Assembly: GCF_014836545.1 (NCBI RefSeq)
Contig: NZ_JACSQS010000006.1
Span: forward strand, 111,018-175,017
Reading direction: 5' to 3'
DNA: 64,000 bases
Origin: Stenotrophomonas lacuserhaii
GTDB lineage: Bacteria; Pseudomonadota; Gammaproteobacteria; Xanthomonadales; Xanthomonadaceae
Shown here: positions 1 through 7,980 of the stretch, piece after piece
Layout of the letters: each line of letters begins with the position of its first letter
Position numbering within the stretch: the stretch's first letter is position 1
Translations under genes and position numbers: made by a program
Notes under the pieces: generated by a model
Database searches by the model: none
The model's input: the letters and a program-made list of their open reading frames with translations, nothing else
Told to the model about the DNA's origin: nothing

Positions 1-8
1 CCTGGTGG

Positions 9-151
9 GTGACGACCGTTGGTCGTCACGCTTCCGCCTTCCGCCTTCCGCTGCGCTCGCCGAGCATGGCTCGGCGCTACCCCGCCTTCGGTAGTGACGG
101 CCGCTGGCCGTCACGCTCCGCCCTTGGTGGGTGACGACCGTTGGTCGTCAC
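9..151. repeat. Cluster of REP-like palindromes
   Basis: Four short palindromes stand in a row: GTGACGACC-GTT-GGTCGTCAC at 9-29 and again at 131-151, a variant with GTGACGGCC arms at 94-114, and a GCCGAGC-AT-GGCTCGGC element at 59-75. The same two families recur between genes throughout the window. They resemble the dispersed extragenic palindromes known from Stenotrophomonas. No coding sequence is visible here; the next gene starts at 217. Confidence 0.8.
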
Positions 152-216
152 GCTTCACCACCCGGTCCATAATGCCCGACACCCCGCCAGCAACCCCTAG
201 CGAAAGGACGCCTAGC

Positions 217-1254
217 ATGCTGAGCCAGCACTTCCTGTTCTTCTTTGCCATGCTCGGCGCCTTCATGGGGCTCGGCCTGGCCAGCGTTCTCTGGTGGCGC
301 GCCAAGGGCGAACCCACCCAGCGCTGGCTGTCCCTGCTGGTGCTGGCGGTCGGCGTGCGCACCGGCAAATCCGTGGTCTTCCATTTCTGGCCGGATATCC
401 CACGCATCGCCCTGCAGCTCGGCCTCACCGCCTGTTTCCTGATCGGGCCCTGCCTGTACTTCCTCATCCGCTCCACCCAGGGCAACACGCGCGCCGCCAG
501 CCGCGTGGACCGCTGGCATATCACCGCGCTGGTCATCATCACCCTGGCGGTGAACCTGTTCCTGCCCTACACAGGCAACGATGTGCTGTGGCGCAACCTC
601 ATCACCCCCGGCATCAATTACGCCTGGCTGGCCTACCTGCTGCTGGCCACCGCCGAGGTCTACCGCCATCGCGCGCGTTTGGCGCGAAGCCCGTCCGGCC
701 CGCTGTTGCTGGGCGCGCTGCTCGGCATCTGGTTGATCTGGACCGCCTACTACACCGCCGGTTACACCTCCTACATCGTCGGCGCGCTGTGCTTCACCTT
801 CGTGCTGGCGTCCAGCGTGCTGGTCTACCTGCGGCTGCGCTCCGGGCAGGCCGCCATCGAGCCCTACCAGGACCGCCGCATCCCGACCGACGAGGCGGCC
901 ACCCAGCTCAAGACGCTGGCCGAACTGATGGCCCGCGAGCGCCTGCACCTGGATCCCAGCCTGACCCTGCCGCGCCTGGCGCGTCGCATGGGCGTGCCGC
1001 AGACCCGGCTGTCGCAGGTCCTCAACGCCGACAACCAGACCTCGTTCAAGCGGTACCTAGCGCAGCTGCGGGTGGCCGAAGCCAGGTCGCTGCTGCTGCA
1101 GGTGCCGGTGAAGCCGCTGGAAATCGTCGCCTCCGAAGCCGGCTTCCAGTCGATGTCGACCTTCCACAGCGCGTTCAAGAAGCACGAGGGCATCACCCCG
1201 GCCGCCTTCCGCAGCCGCGCCACCGACTCCGGAAACGCATTCCAGCACTCCTGA
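217..1254 (+). CDS. Membrane-anchored AraC-family transcriptional regulator
   Basis: 345 residues. The first roughly 210 residues hold about seven hydrophobic segments (for example FLFFFAMLGAFMGLGLA near the start and SYIVGALCFTFVLASSVL before the linker). The last 100 residues are an AraC-type double helix-turn-helix (LARRMGVPQTRLSQVLN, then a second helix pair ending GITPAAFRSRA). This architecture of an integral-membrane sensor fused to an AraC DNA-binding domain is known in Xanthomonads, and suggests sensing at the membrane. The frame is open further upstream, but ATG 217 is chosen because GAAAGGA lies 9 bases before it and earlier codons run through the repeat cluster. It may regulate the PfpI/NTF2 genes that follow (inference from adjacency). 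Confidence 0.85.
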   Translation: MLSQHFLFFFAMLGAFMGLGLASVLWWRAKGEPTQRWLSLLVLAVGVRTGKSVVFHFWPDIPRIALQLGLTACFLIGPCLYFLIRSTQGNTRAASRVDRWHITALVIITLAVNLFLPYTGNDVLWRNLITPGINYAWLAYLLLATAEVYRHRARLARSPSGPLLLGALLGIWLIWTAYYTAGYTSYIVGALCFTFVLASSVLVYLRLRSGQAAIEPYQDRRIPTDEAATQLKTLAELMARERLHLDPSLTLPRLARRMGVPQTRLSQVLNADNQTSFKRYLAQLRVAEARSLLLQVPVKPLEIVASEAGFQSMSTFHSAFKKHEGITPAAFRSRATDSGNAFQHS

Positions 1255-1294
1255 AACACGACGCAATACCTTGATCTGAAAGGGATCACCTAAC

Positions 1295-1322
1295 GTGCGG
1301 ACTCCTTCCCGTGAGTCCGCAC
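1295..1322 (+). promoter_or_regulatory. Perfect 10-bp hairpin abutting a start codon
   Basis: GTGCGGACTC (1295-1304) and GAGTCCGCAC (1313-1322) pair perfectly around the loop CTTCCCGT. Only one base separates the stem from the ATG at 1324. No T-run follows, so it is not a classical terminator. No other Shine-Dalgarno sequence is visible for the next gene, so the hairpin could restrict its translation or be an operator. Confidence 0.5.
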
Positions 1323-1323
1323 C

Positions 1324-2442
1324 ATGTATACATCCCGCTTCATCCGCCCCTTGCTGATGCTGCTGCTGGCCGCCTGCCTGGGCGCGGTCAGCACGGTCCA
1401 GGCGGCCACCCCGCAGCGCATCCTGTTCGTACTCTCCAGCAGCAAAGTCCACGGCAGCTCCGCGCTGCCGGCCAGCGTCAGCTTCGGCGAGGTCGTCCAC
1501 GCATGGGATGTCTTCCACGAAGCCGGGTATGCGGTGGATTTCGTCTCGCCCGATGGCGGGGCCGTGCCGATCCTGGATGCCTACGTGAGCGACGAGGTGG
1601 CCACCCGCCAGCAGGACCCGCGCATCATGTCCGGGTTGCGCAACACCACCACGCCCGCCCGGATTGATCCGTCCCTGTACCGCGCCGTGTATTACGTCGG
1701 CGGCAGCAACGCCATGTACGGCGTGGCCGAAAACCCGCAACTGCGGCGCATCGCCGTGCATGTCTACGAGCGCAACGGTGGGGTGGTGTCGGCCGTCTGC
1801 CACGGCACCGCCGGCATCGTGGACCTGACCCTCAGCGGCGGCCAGAGCCTGCTCGCTGGCAAACGCATCACCGGCTATCCGGAACAGCACGAACAGCAGG
1901 ATGCGGCCTACTTCAAGCAGTTCCCGTTCCTGATCGGCCAGACCGTCACCGCACGCGGCGGCACCTTCAGCGCGATCGACAGCGAACAGCCGTACATCCA
2001 GGTCGATGGGCGCGTGGTCACCGGCCAGAACTACGCCTCGGCCGCGCCGGTGGCCAAGGCCGTGGTGGAGGTGCTGCGCGGCGGGCGCGCCGAGGTGGAG
2101 CAGGTCATGCAGAAGGTCATGCAGGCGTTCGAAGCCGGCGACGCCAACCGGATGTTCGAGGTCCTGCGACGCGATGGCGTCGTGCTCGGCTACTCCGAAG
2201 GCCAGCGCCGCGTGGTCACCCAGGACGCCGAGGAATGGGCCACCGGCTTTACCGGCGTGGCCGCCGACGAAGACCAACGCTACCGCCGCTACGAAATCCT
2301 GGACGTCAACGAAAACGCCGCCGTGGTGAAACTGACCCTCGATTATCCCCGCTGGAAGGGGCTGGACTACCTGGCGCTTTCCCGTATCGACGGCACCTGG
2401 ATGGTCGTCTCCAAGTCCTGGTCAGGCCAGGTCACACCCTGA
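1324..2442 (+). CDS. Exported DJ-1/PfpI-domain protein fused to an NTF2-like domain
   Basis: 372 residues. An N-terminal signal is present; LLLAAC around Cys18 could be a lipobox, or cleavage could occur after VQA. Residues about 32-255 form a DJ-1/PfpI fold with the nucleophile elbow SAVCHGTAG (Cys159-His160), as in type-1 glutamine-amidotransferase-like proteins. Residues about 255-372 match the NTF2-like (lumazine-binding-like) fold and end in VVSKSWSGQVTP. That second domain closely resembles the whole mature protein encoded just downstream, pointing to duplication. The substrate is unknown. The 5' hairpin at 1295-1322 may control expression. Confidence 0.8.
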   Translation: MYTSRFIRPLLMLLLAACLGAVSTVQAATPQRILFVLSSSKVHGSSALPASVSFGEVVHAWDVFHEAGYAVDFVSPDGGAVPILDAYVSDEVATRQQDPRIMSGLRNTTTPARIDPSLYRAVYYVGGSNAMYGVAENPQLRRIAVHVYERNGGVVSAVCHGTAGIVDLTLSGGQSLLAGKRITGYPEQHEQQDAAYFKQFPFLIGQTVTARGGTFSAIDSEQPYIQVDGRVVTGQNYASAAPVAKAVVEVLRGGRAEVEQVMQKVMQAFEAGDANRMFEVLRRDGVVLGYSEGQRRVVTQDAEEWATGFTGVAADEDQRYRRYEILDVNENAAVVKLTLDYPRWKGLDYLALSRIDGTWMVVSKSWSGQVTP

Positions 2443-2490
2443 TTCCTTCAACCGACGCGCTTCGCCACAGACCCACCATCGAGAATCCTC

Positions 2491-2937
2491 ATGAAGACCC
2501 TTATCCGATCCCTTGCACTCGCAGGCAGCCTGCTCCTGCTGCTCCCCAGCTACGTCATGGCGCAGGCCAGCGACCGTGAGGCCGTCGACCAGGTCATGCA
2601 GACCTTCATGCGCGCCTACCCCACTGCCGACAACGCGCTGGCCAGGCAGGTTTTCCGCAGCGACGGGGTGATGATCGGCTACTCGGCCGCCCGCGGCAGC
2701 GGCCTGGCCACGCGCACCGGGGAACAGTTCGCCGAAGGCTTCAACGGCAAACCGGCCGCCAACGAAGCACAGCGCAAGCGCAGCTATGAAATCGTCGACA
2801 TGGCGCAGAACCTGGCCGCGGTCAGGGTCACGCTGGACTACCCCGGCTGGGACGGCGTCGACTACGTCGTGCTGCTGAAGACCGACGGCAAGTGGATGAT
2901 CATGAGCAAGTCATGGACAGGCCAGGCCAGACCCTGA
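2491..2937 (+). CDS. Secreted NTF2-like (lumazine-binding-like) protein
   Basis: 148 residues with a signal peptide (MKTLIRSLALAGSLLLLLPS...AQA). The rest is a single NTF2-like domain. It shares blocks with the C-terminal domain of the preceding gene: EQFAEGF versus EEWATGF, VTLDYPGWDGVDYV versus LTLDYPRWKGLDYL, and MSKSWTGQ versus VSKSWSGQ. It lies 48 bases downstream on the same strand, so the two are probably co-transcribed. The family includes small binding proteins and enzymes of diverse function; no specific role can be assigned. Confidence 0.8.
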   Translation: MKTLIRSLALAGSLLLLLPSYVMAQASDREAVDQVMQTFMRAYPTADNALARQVFRSDGVMIGYSAARGSGLATRTGEQFAEGFNGKPAANEAQRKRSYEIVDMAQNLAAVRVTLDYPGWDGVDYVVLLKTDGKWMIMSKSWTGQARP

Positions 2938-2941
2938 CCTT

Positions 2942-2986
2942 CGGTGGGTGACGGCCTTCGGTGGGTGACGACCGTTGGTCGTCACC
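2942..2986. repeat. REP-like palindrome, one and a half units
   Basis: A partial unit (GGTGGGTGACGGCC) is followed by the complete GTGACGACC-GTT-GGTCGTCAC at 2965-2985. It lies between convergent genes, 11 bases from the stop codon of the TonB receptor. Confidence 0.75.
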
Positions 2987-2996
2987 TTCCTGGCCC

Positions 2997-5042
2997 TCAC
3001 AACTTCAAGTTCAATCCTACATACACCGAACGCCCTGCAGCAGGCGAAAACATCGGCTGCGCCTGCTCCCAGAAGAAGCTGTCATACCACGCATACGCAT
3101 ACTCCCGGCCGGTGGCATTCTTCACCTGCAGGTCCACGCTCCACGCCGGAGTGATCTGGTAGCGCGCGCTCAGGTCCAGCACCGCGAAGCCGCCGAACTT
3201 GCCCGCCACGTTGCGTTCTTCCAGGTAGTAATCGCCCTGCGCACGGGCCTGCAGGCCCAACTGCAGCGCATCGCTGGCCTGGTAATCCACGCCGACGTTG
3301 CTGATGTACCGCGGGGTGGCAGCCACTTCGCGCCCCTGCAGCGAAAGGGCCGCATCACGATCATCGCGGGTGATCTTTGCTTCCTGATAGGCATGCGATG
3401 CCCACAGCGTCCAGTTGTCGCCCCACTGCGTGCTGATCTGAGCATCCACGCCGCGACGGCGGGTCTTGCCCAGCGTCACCGTGGTGCCCGTGGCCGGCAT
3501 GTTCGACACCTCATTGGCCGCGTCCTGCTGCCACACCGCGATGCGTGCCTGGCTGCCCCCGAACGGACTGAACTTCAGGCCCAGCTCCATGCCGGTGTTG
3601 GTCGACGGACGCATCGCTGCCTGCCCTGGCGTCAGGTAGGCAGGCGCGGTGGAGCCGGTCAGTACCTGGAAGGTGCGCCCCCAGTTGGCATACACGTTGG
3701 TGTCCTCCGCCAGCGCGTAGACCACGCTCAGTTTCGGCTGTTCGATGGTGCCGTAGCGCTGCAGCGGGCCGGTGACGCCGCCGGGCAGCCGGGTATCCCC
3801 GTCGAAGCGGTCCACGCGGTACGCCGGCACGATCTTCAGCGGTTCGATCGGCTGGTAGATGGCCTGTACATAGGCGCCCCAGTTGTCGAAGGTGTGCCGG
3901 TCATCATTCTGGATGCGCGCCGGTGCACTGCTGAAATCGGTCGGCTCGCTGTAGCTGAAGCGCAGGCGCTGGTAGCCGTTGTCCTGGTGTTCGTAGTTCA
4001 TGCCACCTTCCACGGTAACGCTGTCCCTGGCATGCCAGGTGAGCGTGGTCAGCATGCCGGTCTGCTTCTCGTCCCACACCCGGCGCTGGCGCGGTGCGTT
4101 GCCGGTGGGCAGGTCACTGAAGGTCACCCGACGGTCGTCTTCGTAGCGGTTGTAGTACAGCCTGCTGCCCAGGAACAGGCTGTCGGCAAGCTTCAGGTCC
4201 AGGTGTACGCCCACCTGCTGCATGTCGCGCACATCGCGGTCATTGAGGTTGCGGCGCTGCGATCCCCGCCGGTCGCTTCGCAGCTCGTCGGCGGTCATGA
4301 AACCGGGTTCATCGGCGATGTGGTGATAGGCGCGCGCGGTCAGCCCGATGCGCATGCCGTCTTCAAGATTCCCATGGAACCACTTGCCACCCAGCGCGTA
4401 TTTTTCGGAGCTGTCGTGGTCACGGTAACCATCGGATGCCTGGCTGCCGACGAAGTAATTCTGCGCGAATCCATCGCGCTCGCGACCGACCGCCAATTGC
4501 GCATCGCGCGTGTTGTAGCTGCCATGGCCGAGCCGGGCATCGGTATAGTTGCCCCCCTGCCGCGTACCGAAGTTCACGTTGCCACCGATGTTGTGCAGCC
4601 CGTAGCGCGGATCGTTGGTGCCGCGCACCACCTCGATGAAGCTGATTTCCAGCGGGAACAACATGTCGATGAAGCGCTGGTTGCCACTGTTGACGTTGCT
4701 GGGCACACCGTCGATCAGGGTCTTGATGGCATTGAGGTAGCCCTCGCCGTTGAAGGCGCGGAAGCTCACCTTGCCCGACTCCGCACCCTGCCGGGTTTCG
4801 GTCAGCTGGATGCCGGGCATCTGCCCCAGCAGCTCCCAGCTGTGCGACACGTTCTTGTCCTCGATCTGGTCCGCACCCAGCACGTCCACCGAGGTCAGCA
4901 CCTGGTGCGCGGTGAGCTGCCCGTCGGTGTGCTGGTGGACATCCACCTTGCCCAGGGTCAGGGCGGAGCTGGAGGACTGCGCGCGCGACTCGGGCGCGAA
5001 CAGGATGGCCGCCGTAGCAGCGACCAGAGCTTGGATTTTCAT
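2997..5042 (-). CDS. TonB-dependent outer-membrane receptor, possibly for zinc
   Basis: 681 residues, with a signal peptide (MKIQALVAATAAILFAPESRAQ), a plug domain (PGIQLTETRQGAE, then IEVVRGTNDPRYGLHNIGGN), and a C-terminal barrel ending YVGLNLKL. It takes up a ligand across the outer membrane using TonB/ExbBD energy. It is a clear paralogue of the receptor at 31972-34011: both carry SHSWELL/DHSWELL, RAFNGEG/RGFNGEG and VVRGTND. A Zur-box-like palindrome lies 48 bases upstream of its start, which suggests zinc-repressed expression and zinc or zinc-complex import (inference). The ligand cannot be read from the protein sequence. Confidence 0.85.
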   Translation of the reverse strand: MKIQALVAATAAILFAPESRAQSSSSALTLGKVDVHQHTDGQLTAHQVLTSVDVLGADQIEDKNVSHSWELLGQMPGIQLTETRQGAESGKVSFRAFNGEGYLNAIKTLIDGVPSNVNSGNQRFIDMLFPLEISFIEVVRGTNDPRYGLHNIGGNVNFGTRQGGNYTDARLGHGSYNTRDAQLAVGRERDGFAQNYFVGSQASDGYRDHDSSEKYALGGKWFHGNLEDGMRIGLTARAYHHIADEPGFMTADELRSDRRGSQRRNLNDRDVRDMQQVGVHLDLKLADSLFLGSRLYYNRYEDDRRVTFSDLPTGNAPRQRRVWDEKQTGMLTTLTWHARDSVTVEGGMNYEHQDNGYQRLRFSYSEPTDFSSAPARIQNDDRHTFDNWGAYVQAIYQPIEPLKIVPAYRVDRFDGDTRLPGGVTGPLQRYGTIEQPKLSVVYALAEDTNVYANWGRTFQVLTGSTAPAYLTPGQAAMRPSTNTGMELGLKFSPFGGSQARIAVWQQDAANEVSNMPATGTTVTLGKTRRRGVDAQISTQWGDNWTLWASHAYQEAKITRDDRDAALSLQGREVAATPRYISNVGVDYQASDALQLGLQARAQGDYYLEERNVAGKFGGFAVLDLSARYQITPAWSVDLQVKNATGREYAYAWYDSFFWEQAQPMFSPAAGRSVYVGLNLKL

Positions 5043-5089
5043 GGGGTGGAAACGCCTGATGCAGAAGGGGACAAGGTCGCGAGCGGGGC

Positions 5090-5108
5090 AATGTTACAGA
5101 ATAACATT
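5090..5108. promoter_or_regulatory. Zur-box-like palindrome
   Basis: AATGTTA (5090-5096), a CAGAA spacer, and TAACATT (5102-5108) form a 7-bp-arm inverted repeat. The arms and 5-base spacing agree with the proteobacterial Zur consensus ATGTTATANTATAACAT. It lies in the divergent region between the TonB receptor (start 5042) and the OsmC gene (start 5200), in a position to repress the receptor. Confidence 0.55.
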
Positions 5109-5199
5109 ACATTTCGACCAGTCCCCCCACCGGGCGATGTACTGCCCGCCGCCCCGCCTTACCATCGCAGCCTCGCCGTTCCGCACAGAGAGCACCCGC

Positions 5200-5589
5200 A
5201 TGGCCCGCGTCCACGTCACCTCGACCGGCAGCAACTTCGCCCATCGCATCAGCAGCGGCCAGCACACGCTGCTTGCCGATGAGCCCGCGCCACTGGGAGG
5301 CCAGGACCAGGGCATGGCCCCGTTTGAACTGTACCTTTCCGCGTTGGCCGCGTGCACCGCCATTACCCTGCGCATGTACGCCGAGAAGAAGGGCTGGGAG
5401 CTGGGCGAATTCAATGCCGAGCTGACCTCCACGCGGGACGCGGCAGGCAAGCTGCTGGTGCATCGCACGCTGCGCGCATCGGCCAGCGTGACCGACGCCC
5501 AGTGGACGCGCCTGCTGGACGTGGTGGAGCGCACCCCGGTGACGCTGGTGATGCGCGAAGGCGCCACGATCACCAGCGAACGCGGCTGA
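5200..5589 (+). CDS. OsmC-family peroxide-reductase-like protein
   Basis: 129 residues. It has the OsmC/Ohr layout: an N-terminal strand region, GMAPFELYLSALAACTAITLRMYAE with the conserved helix Cys, and a C-terminal TPVTLVMREGATITSE segment. Members reduce organic hydroperoxides with paired cysteines. Here only the helix Cys is evident and the second conserved Cys is not obvious (V or T near TPVT), so peroxidase activity is uncertain. ATG 5200 gives the usual family length; the frame is open much further upstream, but only through the regulatory region. Confidence 0.8.
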   Translation: MARVHVTSTGSNFAHRISSGQHTLLADEPAPLGGQDQGMAPFELYLSALAACTAITLRMYAEKKGWELGEFNAELTSTRDAAGKLLVHRTLRASASVTDAQWTRLLDVVERTPVTLVMREGATITSERG

Positions 5590-5606
5590 CCGGCAGCACG
5601 CGCGGA

Positions 5607-6272
5607 TTACCCGGCGTAGGCCACCCAGCCCCTGAAACTGAAAGCGGCGTAGAACAGTTCCACCGTGCCGAAGCCAGCCTCGTGCAGCAGCGCCACGTCC
5701 TGCTCCGGTGACAGCGCGGGCAGCAGTCGGGCCATGCTGTCCACGGTGTGCGCCACGTCCAGCGCGATCCCCGAAGAGGCCGAGAACGCGGCAAAGCGCT
5801 GCAGCCAGCGGCCCTTCTGCGCGTCATCCTGCGCATAGCTGTGATGTGCCACCACCAACGGCGCGCCTGGTTTCAGCCGGCGCCGCATTGCTTTCAGCGT
5901 GTGCAGTCGCTGCTCGGCCGGCAGGAAATGCAGGGTCAACAGGCAGGCCGCGCCGTCGCATACTTCTTCGGGCGCGTCGTCGATGTAGCCCTCGGTGAAC
6001 ACCACGCGCGATGCCAACGGCCCCAGCCTCTGGCGCGCCATGTCCAGCATCGATGCAGACGGATCGACAGCGCGGAAATGCCACCCGGGCTGTGCCTCGG
6101 CGAAGGCGCGTAGCTCCATCCCACCGCCCGCGCCGAGCACCAGCACAGTGCCGTCTGCCGGCACGCGTTCTGCCAGCAACAGGCGCGCCATGCGCTGCAT
6201 GTCCAGCAGGCCCGGTACCTTCTGCATCGCACCTTCTGCATAGCCTGCAATGGCGTGGGGATCGGAAAACAT
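5607..6272 (-). CDS. Class I SAM-dependent methyltransferase
   Basis: 221 residues. The SAM-binding motif I is VLVLGAGGGMELRAFAE and motif II is HFRAVDPSASMLDMARQRL; LLTLHFLP follows as the motif IV region. The substrate is unknown. ATG 6272 is chosen because GAGG stands 9 bases upstream. The gene diverges from an Rrf2 repressor, and the two share a 55-base intergenic region with a perfect GTAAC-N7-GTTAC operator, so it probably belongs to the same regulon. Confidence 0.85.
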   Translation of the reverse strand: MFSDPHAIAGYAEGAMQKVPGLLDMQRMARLLLAERVPADGTVLVLGAGGGMELRAFAEAQPGWHFRAVDPSASMLDMARQRLGPLASRVVFTEGYIDDAPEEVCDGAACLLTLHFLPAEQRLHTLKAMRRRLKPGAPLVVAHHSYAQDDAQKGRWLQRFAAFSASSGIALDVAHTVDSMARLLPALSPEQDVALLHEAGFGTVELFYAAFSFRGWVAYAG

Positions 6273-6310
6273 GGGCGCCTGCCTCGTTGATTTGACCTGT
6301 GGCGCTAAAG

Positions 6311-6327
6311 GTAACATCATTAGTTAC
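6311..6327. promoter_or_regulatory. Rrf2-type operator, inverted repeat GTAAC-N7-GTTAC
   Basis: GTAAC (6311-6315), ATCATTA, GTTAC (6323-6327). The right arm directly touches the ATG at 6328 of the Rrf2 regulator. The methyltransferase start lies 38 bases to the left. A repressor bound here would block both promoters and the translation start region. Confidence 0.6.
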
Positions 6328-6774
6328 ATGAAACGCGACAGCCGACTTTCCGCCGTCCTGCATGCCCTGCTGCACATGGCCGAGCAACCCGGACCGATGA
6401 CCTCCGACGCGCTGGCGACCTGCCTGGGCACCCATCCGGTGGTGGTCCGCCGCACCATGGGCCTGCTGCGCGAAGCCGGGCTTGTCGCCGCCGTGCGCGG
6501 CCACGCCGGCGGCTGGCGCATCAACGCGGACCTGAGCAAGGTGAGCCTGCGCCAACTGCACGAGGCACTGGGCGAGCCGGCCTTGTTCGCCATCGGCAAC
6601 CGCCACGAAAACCCCGAGTGCCTGGTCGAACAGGCCGTCAACGCCGCCCTGGACGATGCCTTCGTCCAGGCAGAAGCGCTGCTGCTGGAGCGGTTTGCCG
6701 CGGTGTCACTGGCCGATCTCGCCGCCGACTTCAAACGTCGTCACGCCCACCATCTGCGGAGCAAGCATCCATGA
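6328..6774 (+). CDS. Rrf2-family transcriptional repressor
   Basis: 148 residues. A winged helix-turn-helix fills the N-terminal half (SDALATCLGTHPVVVRRTMGLLREAGLV, then wing AVRGHAGGWRI). No Cys cluster of the IscR type is present; the single Cys in ENPECLVEQ could be redox-sensing, as proposed for other non-FeS Rrf2 proteins. No Shine-Dalgarno is visible because the operator fills the space before the ATG, so a leaderless transcript is possible. The stop overlaps the next start (ATGA), which indicates an operon with the flavoprotein. Confidence 0.85.
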   Translation: MKRDSRLSAVLHALLHMAEQPGPMTSDALATCLGTHPVVVRRTMGLLREAGLVAAVRGHAGGWRINADLSKVSLRQLHEALGEPALFAIGNRHENPECLVEQAVNAALDDAFVQAEALLLERFAAVSLADLAADFKRRHAHHLRSKHP

Positions 6775-7667
6775 ACACCCAGGACGTCATCATCATCGGC
6801 GGCAGCTACGCCGGCATGGCCGCGGCCCTGCAGCTGGTACGTGCCAGGCGGCGCGTGCTTATCATCGACGCGGGCAAACGACGCAACCAGGCGGCCGCCG
6901 ATTCGCACGGCTTCCTCAGCCAGGATGGCGCCGACCCGGCCGAGATCGCCCGCATCGCACGCCAGCAACTGCAGGCCTACCCCACCCTCACCTGGGTGGA
7001 AGACGTCGCCATGGATGCATCGGGAACACGCGATGCCTTCAGCGTGGCCACCACAGCATCCGGCACCTTCAGCGCCCGTCGCCTGCTGCTGGCCACCGGC
7101 GTGGCGGACGAACTGCCCTCCATCGACGGCATCGGCGAGCGCTGGGGAAAGAGCGTATTCCACTGTCCCTACTGCCATGGTTATGAGCTGGACCAGGGCG
7201 AGATCGGGGTGATTGCCGTGGTGCCGATGTCGATCCACCAGGCGCAGCTGCTGCCCGAATGGGGCAACGTTACATTCCTGCTCAACGAGGCCATCGAGCT
7301 GGACGCGGCGGCGCGCGAGGAACTTGTTGCGCGTGGGGTACGCATCGAAGCAACGCCCATCGCACGTATCGAAGGGCACGCCGATGTGGTGCTGGCGGAC
7401 GGGCGAAGGCTGTCTTTTGCGGGGCTGTTCACCGCCCCGCTCAACGCGCCTTCCACGCCGATCGCGCAGACGCTGGGCTGTGCGCTGATGGAAACCCCGA
7501 TGGGTACCCAGCTGCAGACCAGCGATGCCAAGGAGACCAGTGTTGAAGGTGTGTTCGCCTGCGGCGACGTTGCGCGCATGCCGCACTCGGTTTCACTGGC
7601 CGTGGCGGATGGCGCGTGGGCGGGGGCGCAGATTCATCGGACACTGGTGTGGCCTACGGCGGGGTGA
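6771..7667 (+). CDS. Thioredoxin-reductase-like NAD(P)/FAD oxidoreductase
   Basis: 298 residues. It has an FAD-binding GGSYAGMAAALQL, an FAD-domain ATGVADELP, a redox centre FHCPYCHGYEL (CxxC), and a C-terminal FACGDVARMPHS. This is the layout of low-molecular-weight thioredoxin-reductase-like disulfide oxidoreductases. It follows the Rrf2 gene with a 4-base overlap. A small-thiol or thioredoxin-like partner is expected, but none is encoded next to it. Association with a repressor and a methyltransferase suggests a stress-induced detoxification module (inference). Confidence 0.85.
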   Translation: MNTQDVIIIGGSYAGMAAALQLVRARRRVLIIDAGKRRNQAAADSHGFLSQDGADPAEIARIARQQLQAYPTLTWVEDVAMDASGTRDAFSVATTASGTFSARRLLLATGVADELPSIDGIGERWGKSVFHCPYCHGYELDQGEIGVIAVVPMSIHQAQLLPEWGNVTFLLNEAIELDAAAREELVARGVRIEATPIARIEGHADVVLADGRRLSFAGLFTAPLNAPSTPIAQTLGCALMETPMGTQLQTSDAKETSVEGVFACGDVARMPHSVSLAVADGAWAGAQIHRTLVWPTAG

Positions 7668-7704
7668 TGTCTGGAGTCCTTCGGGGACCTGCTTTAAAAA
7701 ACCA

Positions 7705-7980
7705 TCATTCGTTGCAGCTCGTCCACTGCCGAATTAGATCCTCGACATGCTCAATCTGCGCCTTCGCGTAATCCCTGTCCTTCACCCTGATATCCACATC
7801 GTCGAGGTAATGCCACAGTTCATGCGGAACACCCACGGCGCCTCGATCCAGCATCATGAGCCGCTTGATGGTCGCTGCATCACTGTTCCACTGCGCCATG
7901 CCCTCCCTGCACTCCGGCTCGGATAGAAGAAGGGTCCGGATACCATTGATGATGGCATCCCTGAGTTCATCATCAGCCAT
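7705..7980 (-). CDS. Small hypothetical protein, last gene of orphan cluster
   Basis: 91 residues, acidic and without signal or membrane segment (MADDELRDAIINGIRTLLLS...). ATG 7980 is preferred because AAGGAG stands 7 bases upstream. The start overlaps the end of the previous gene by 8 bases, so translation is probably coupled. I do not recognise the family. Its place downstream of Rhs genes suggests an immunity or immunity-like protein (inference from context only). Confidence 0.65.
   Translation of the reverse strand: MADDELRDAIINGIRTLLLSEPECREGMAQWNSDAATIKRLMMLDRGAVGVPHELWHYLDDVDIRVKDRDYAKAQIEHVEDLIRQWTSCNE

Noticed and set aside
5043-5199. Cobalamin riboswitch before the TonB receptor
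   Set aside because: The gap is too short and has no B12-box; the Zur-like palindrome explains the region better.
2961-5282. 773-codon open frame antisense to the TonB receptor
   Set aside because: Composition-driven shadow of a high-GC gene; the protein is His/Arg/Val-rich without a domain, and the minus-strand receptor is certain.
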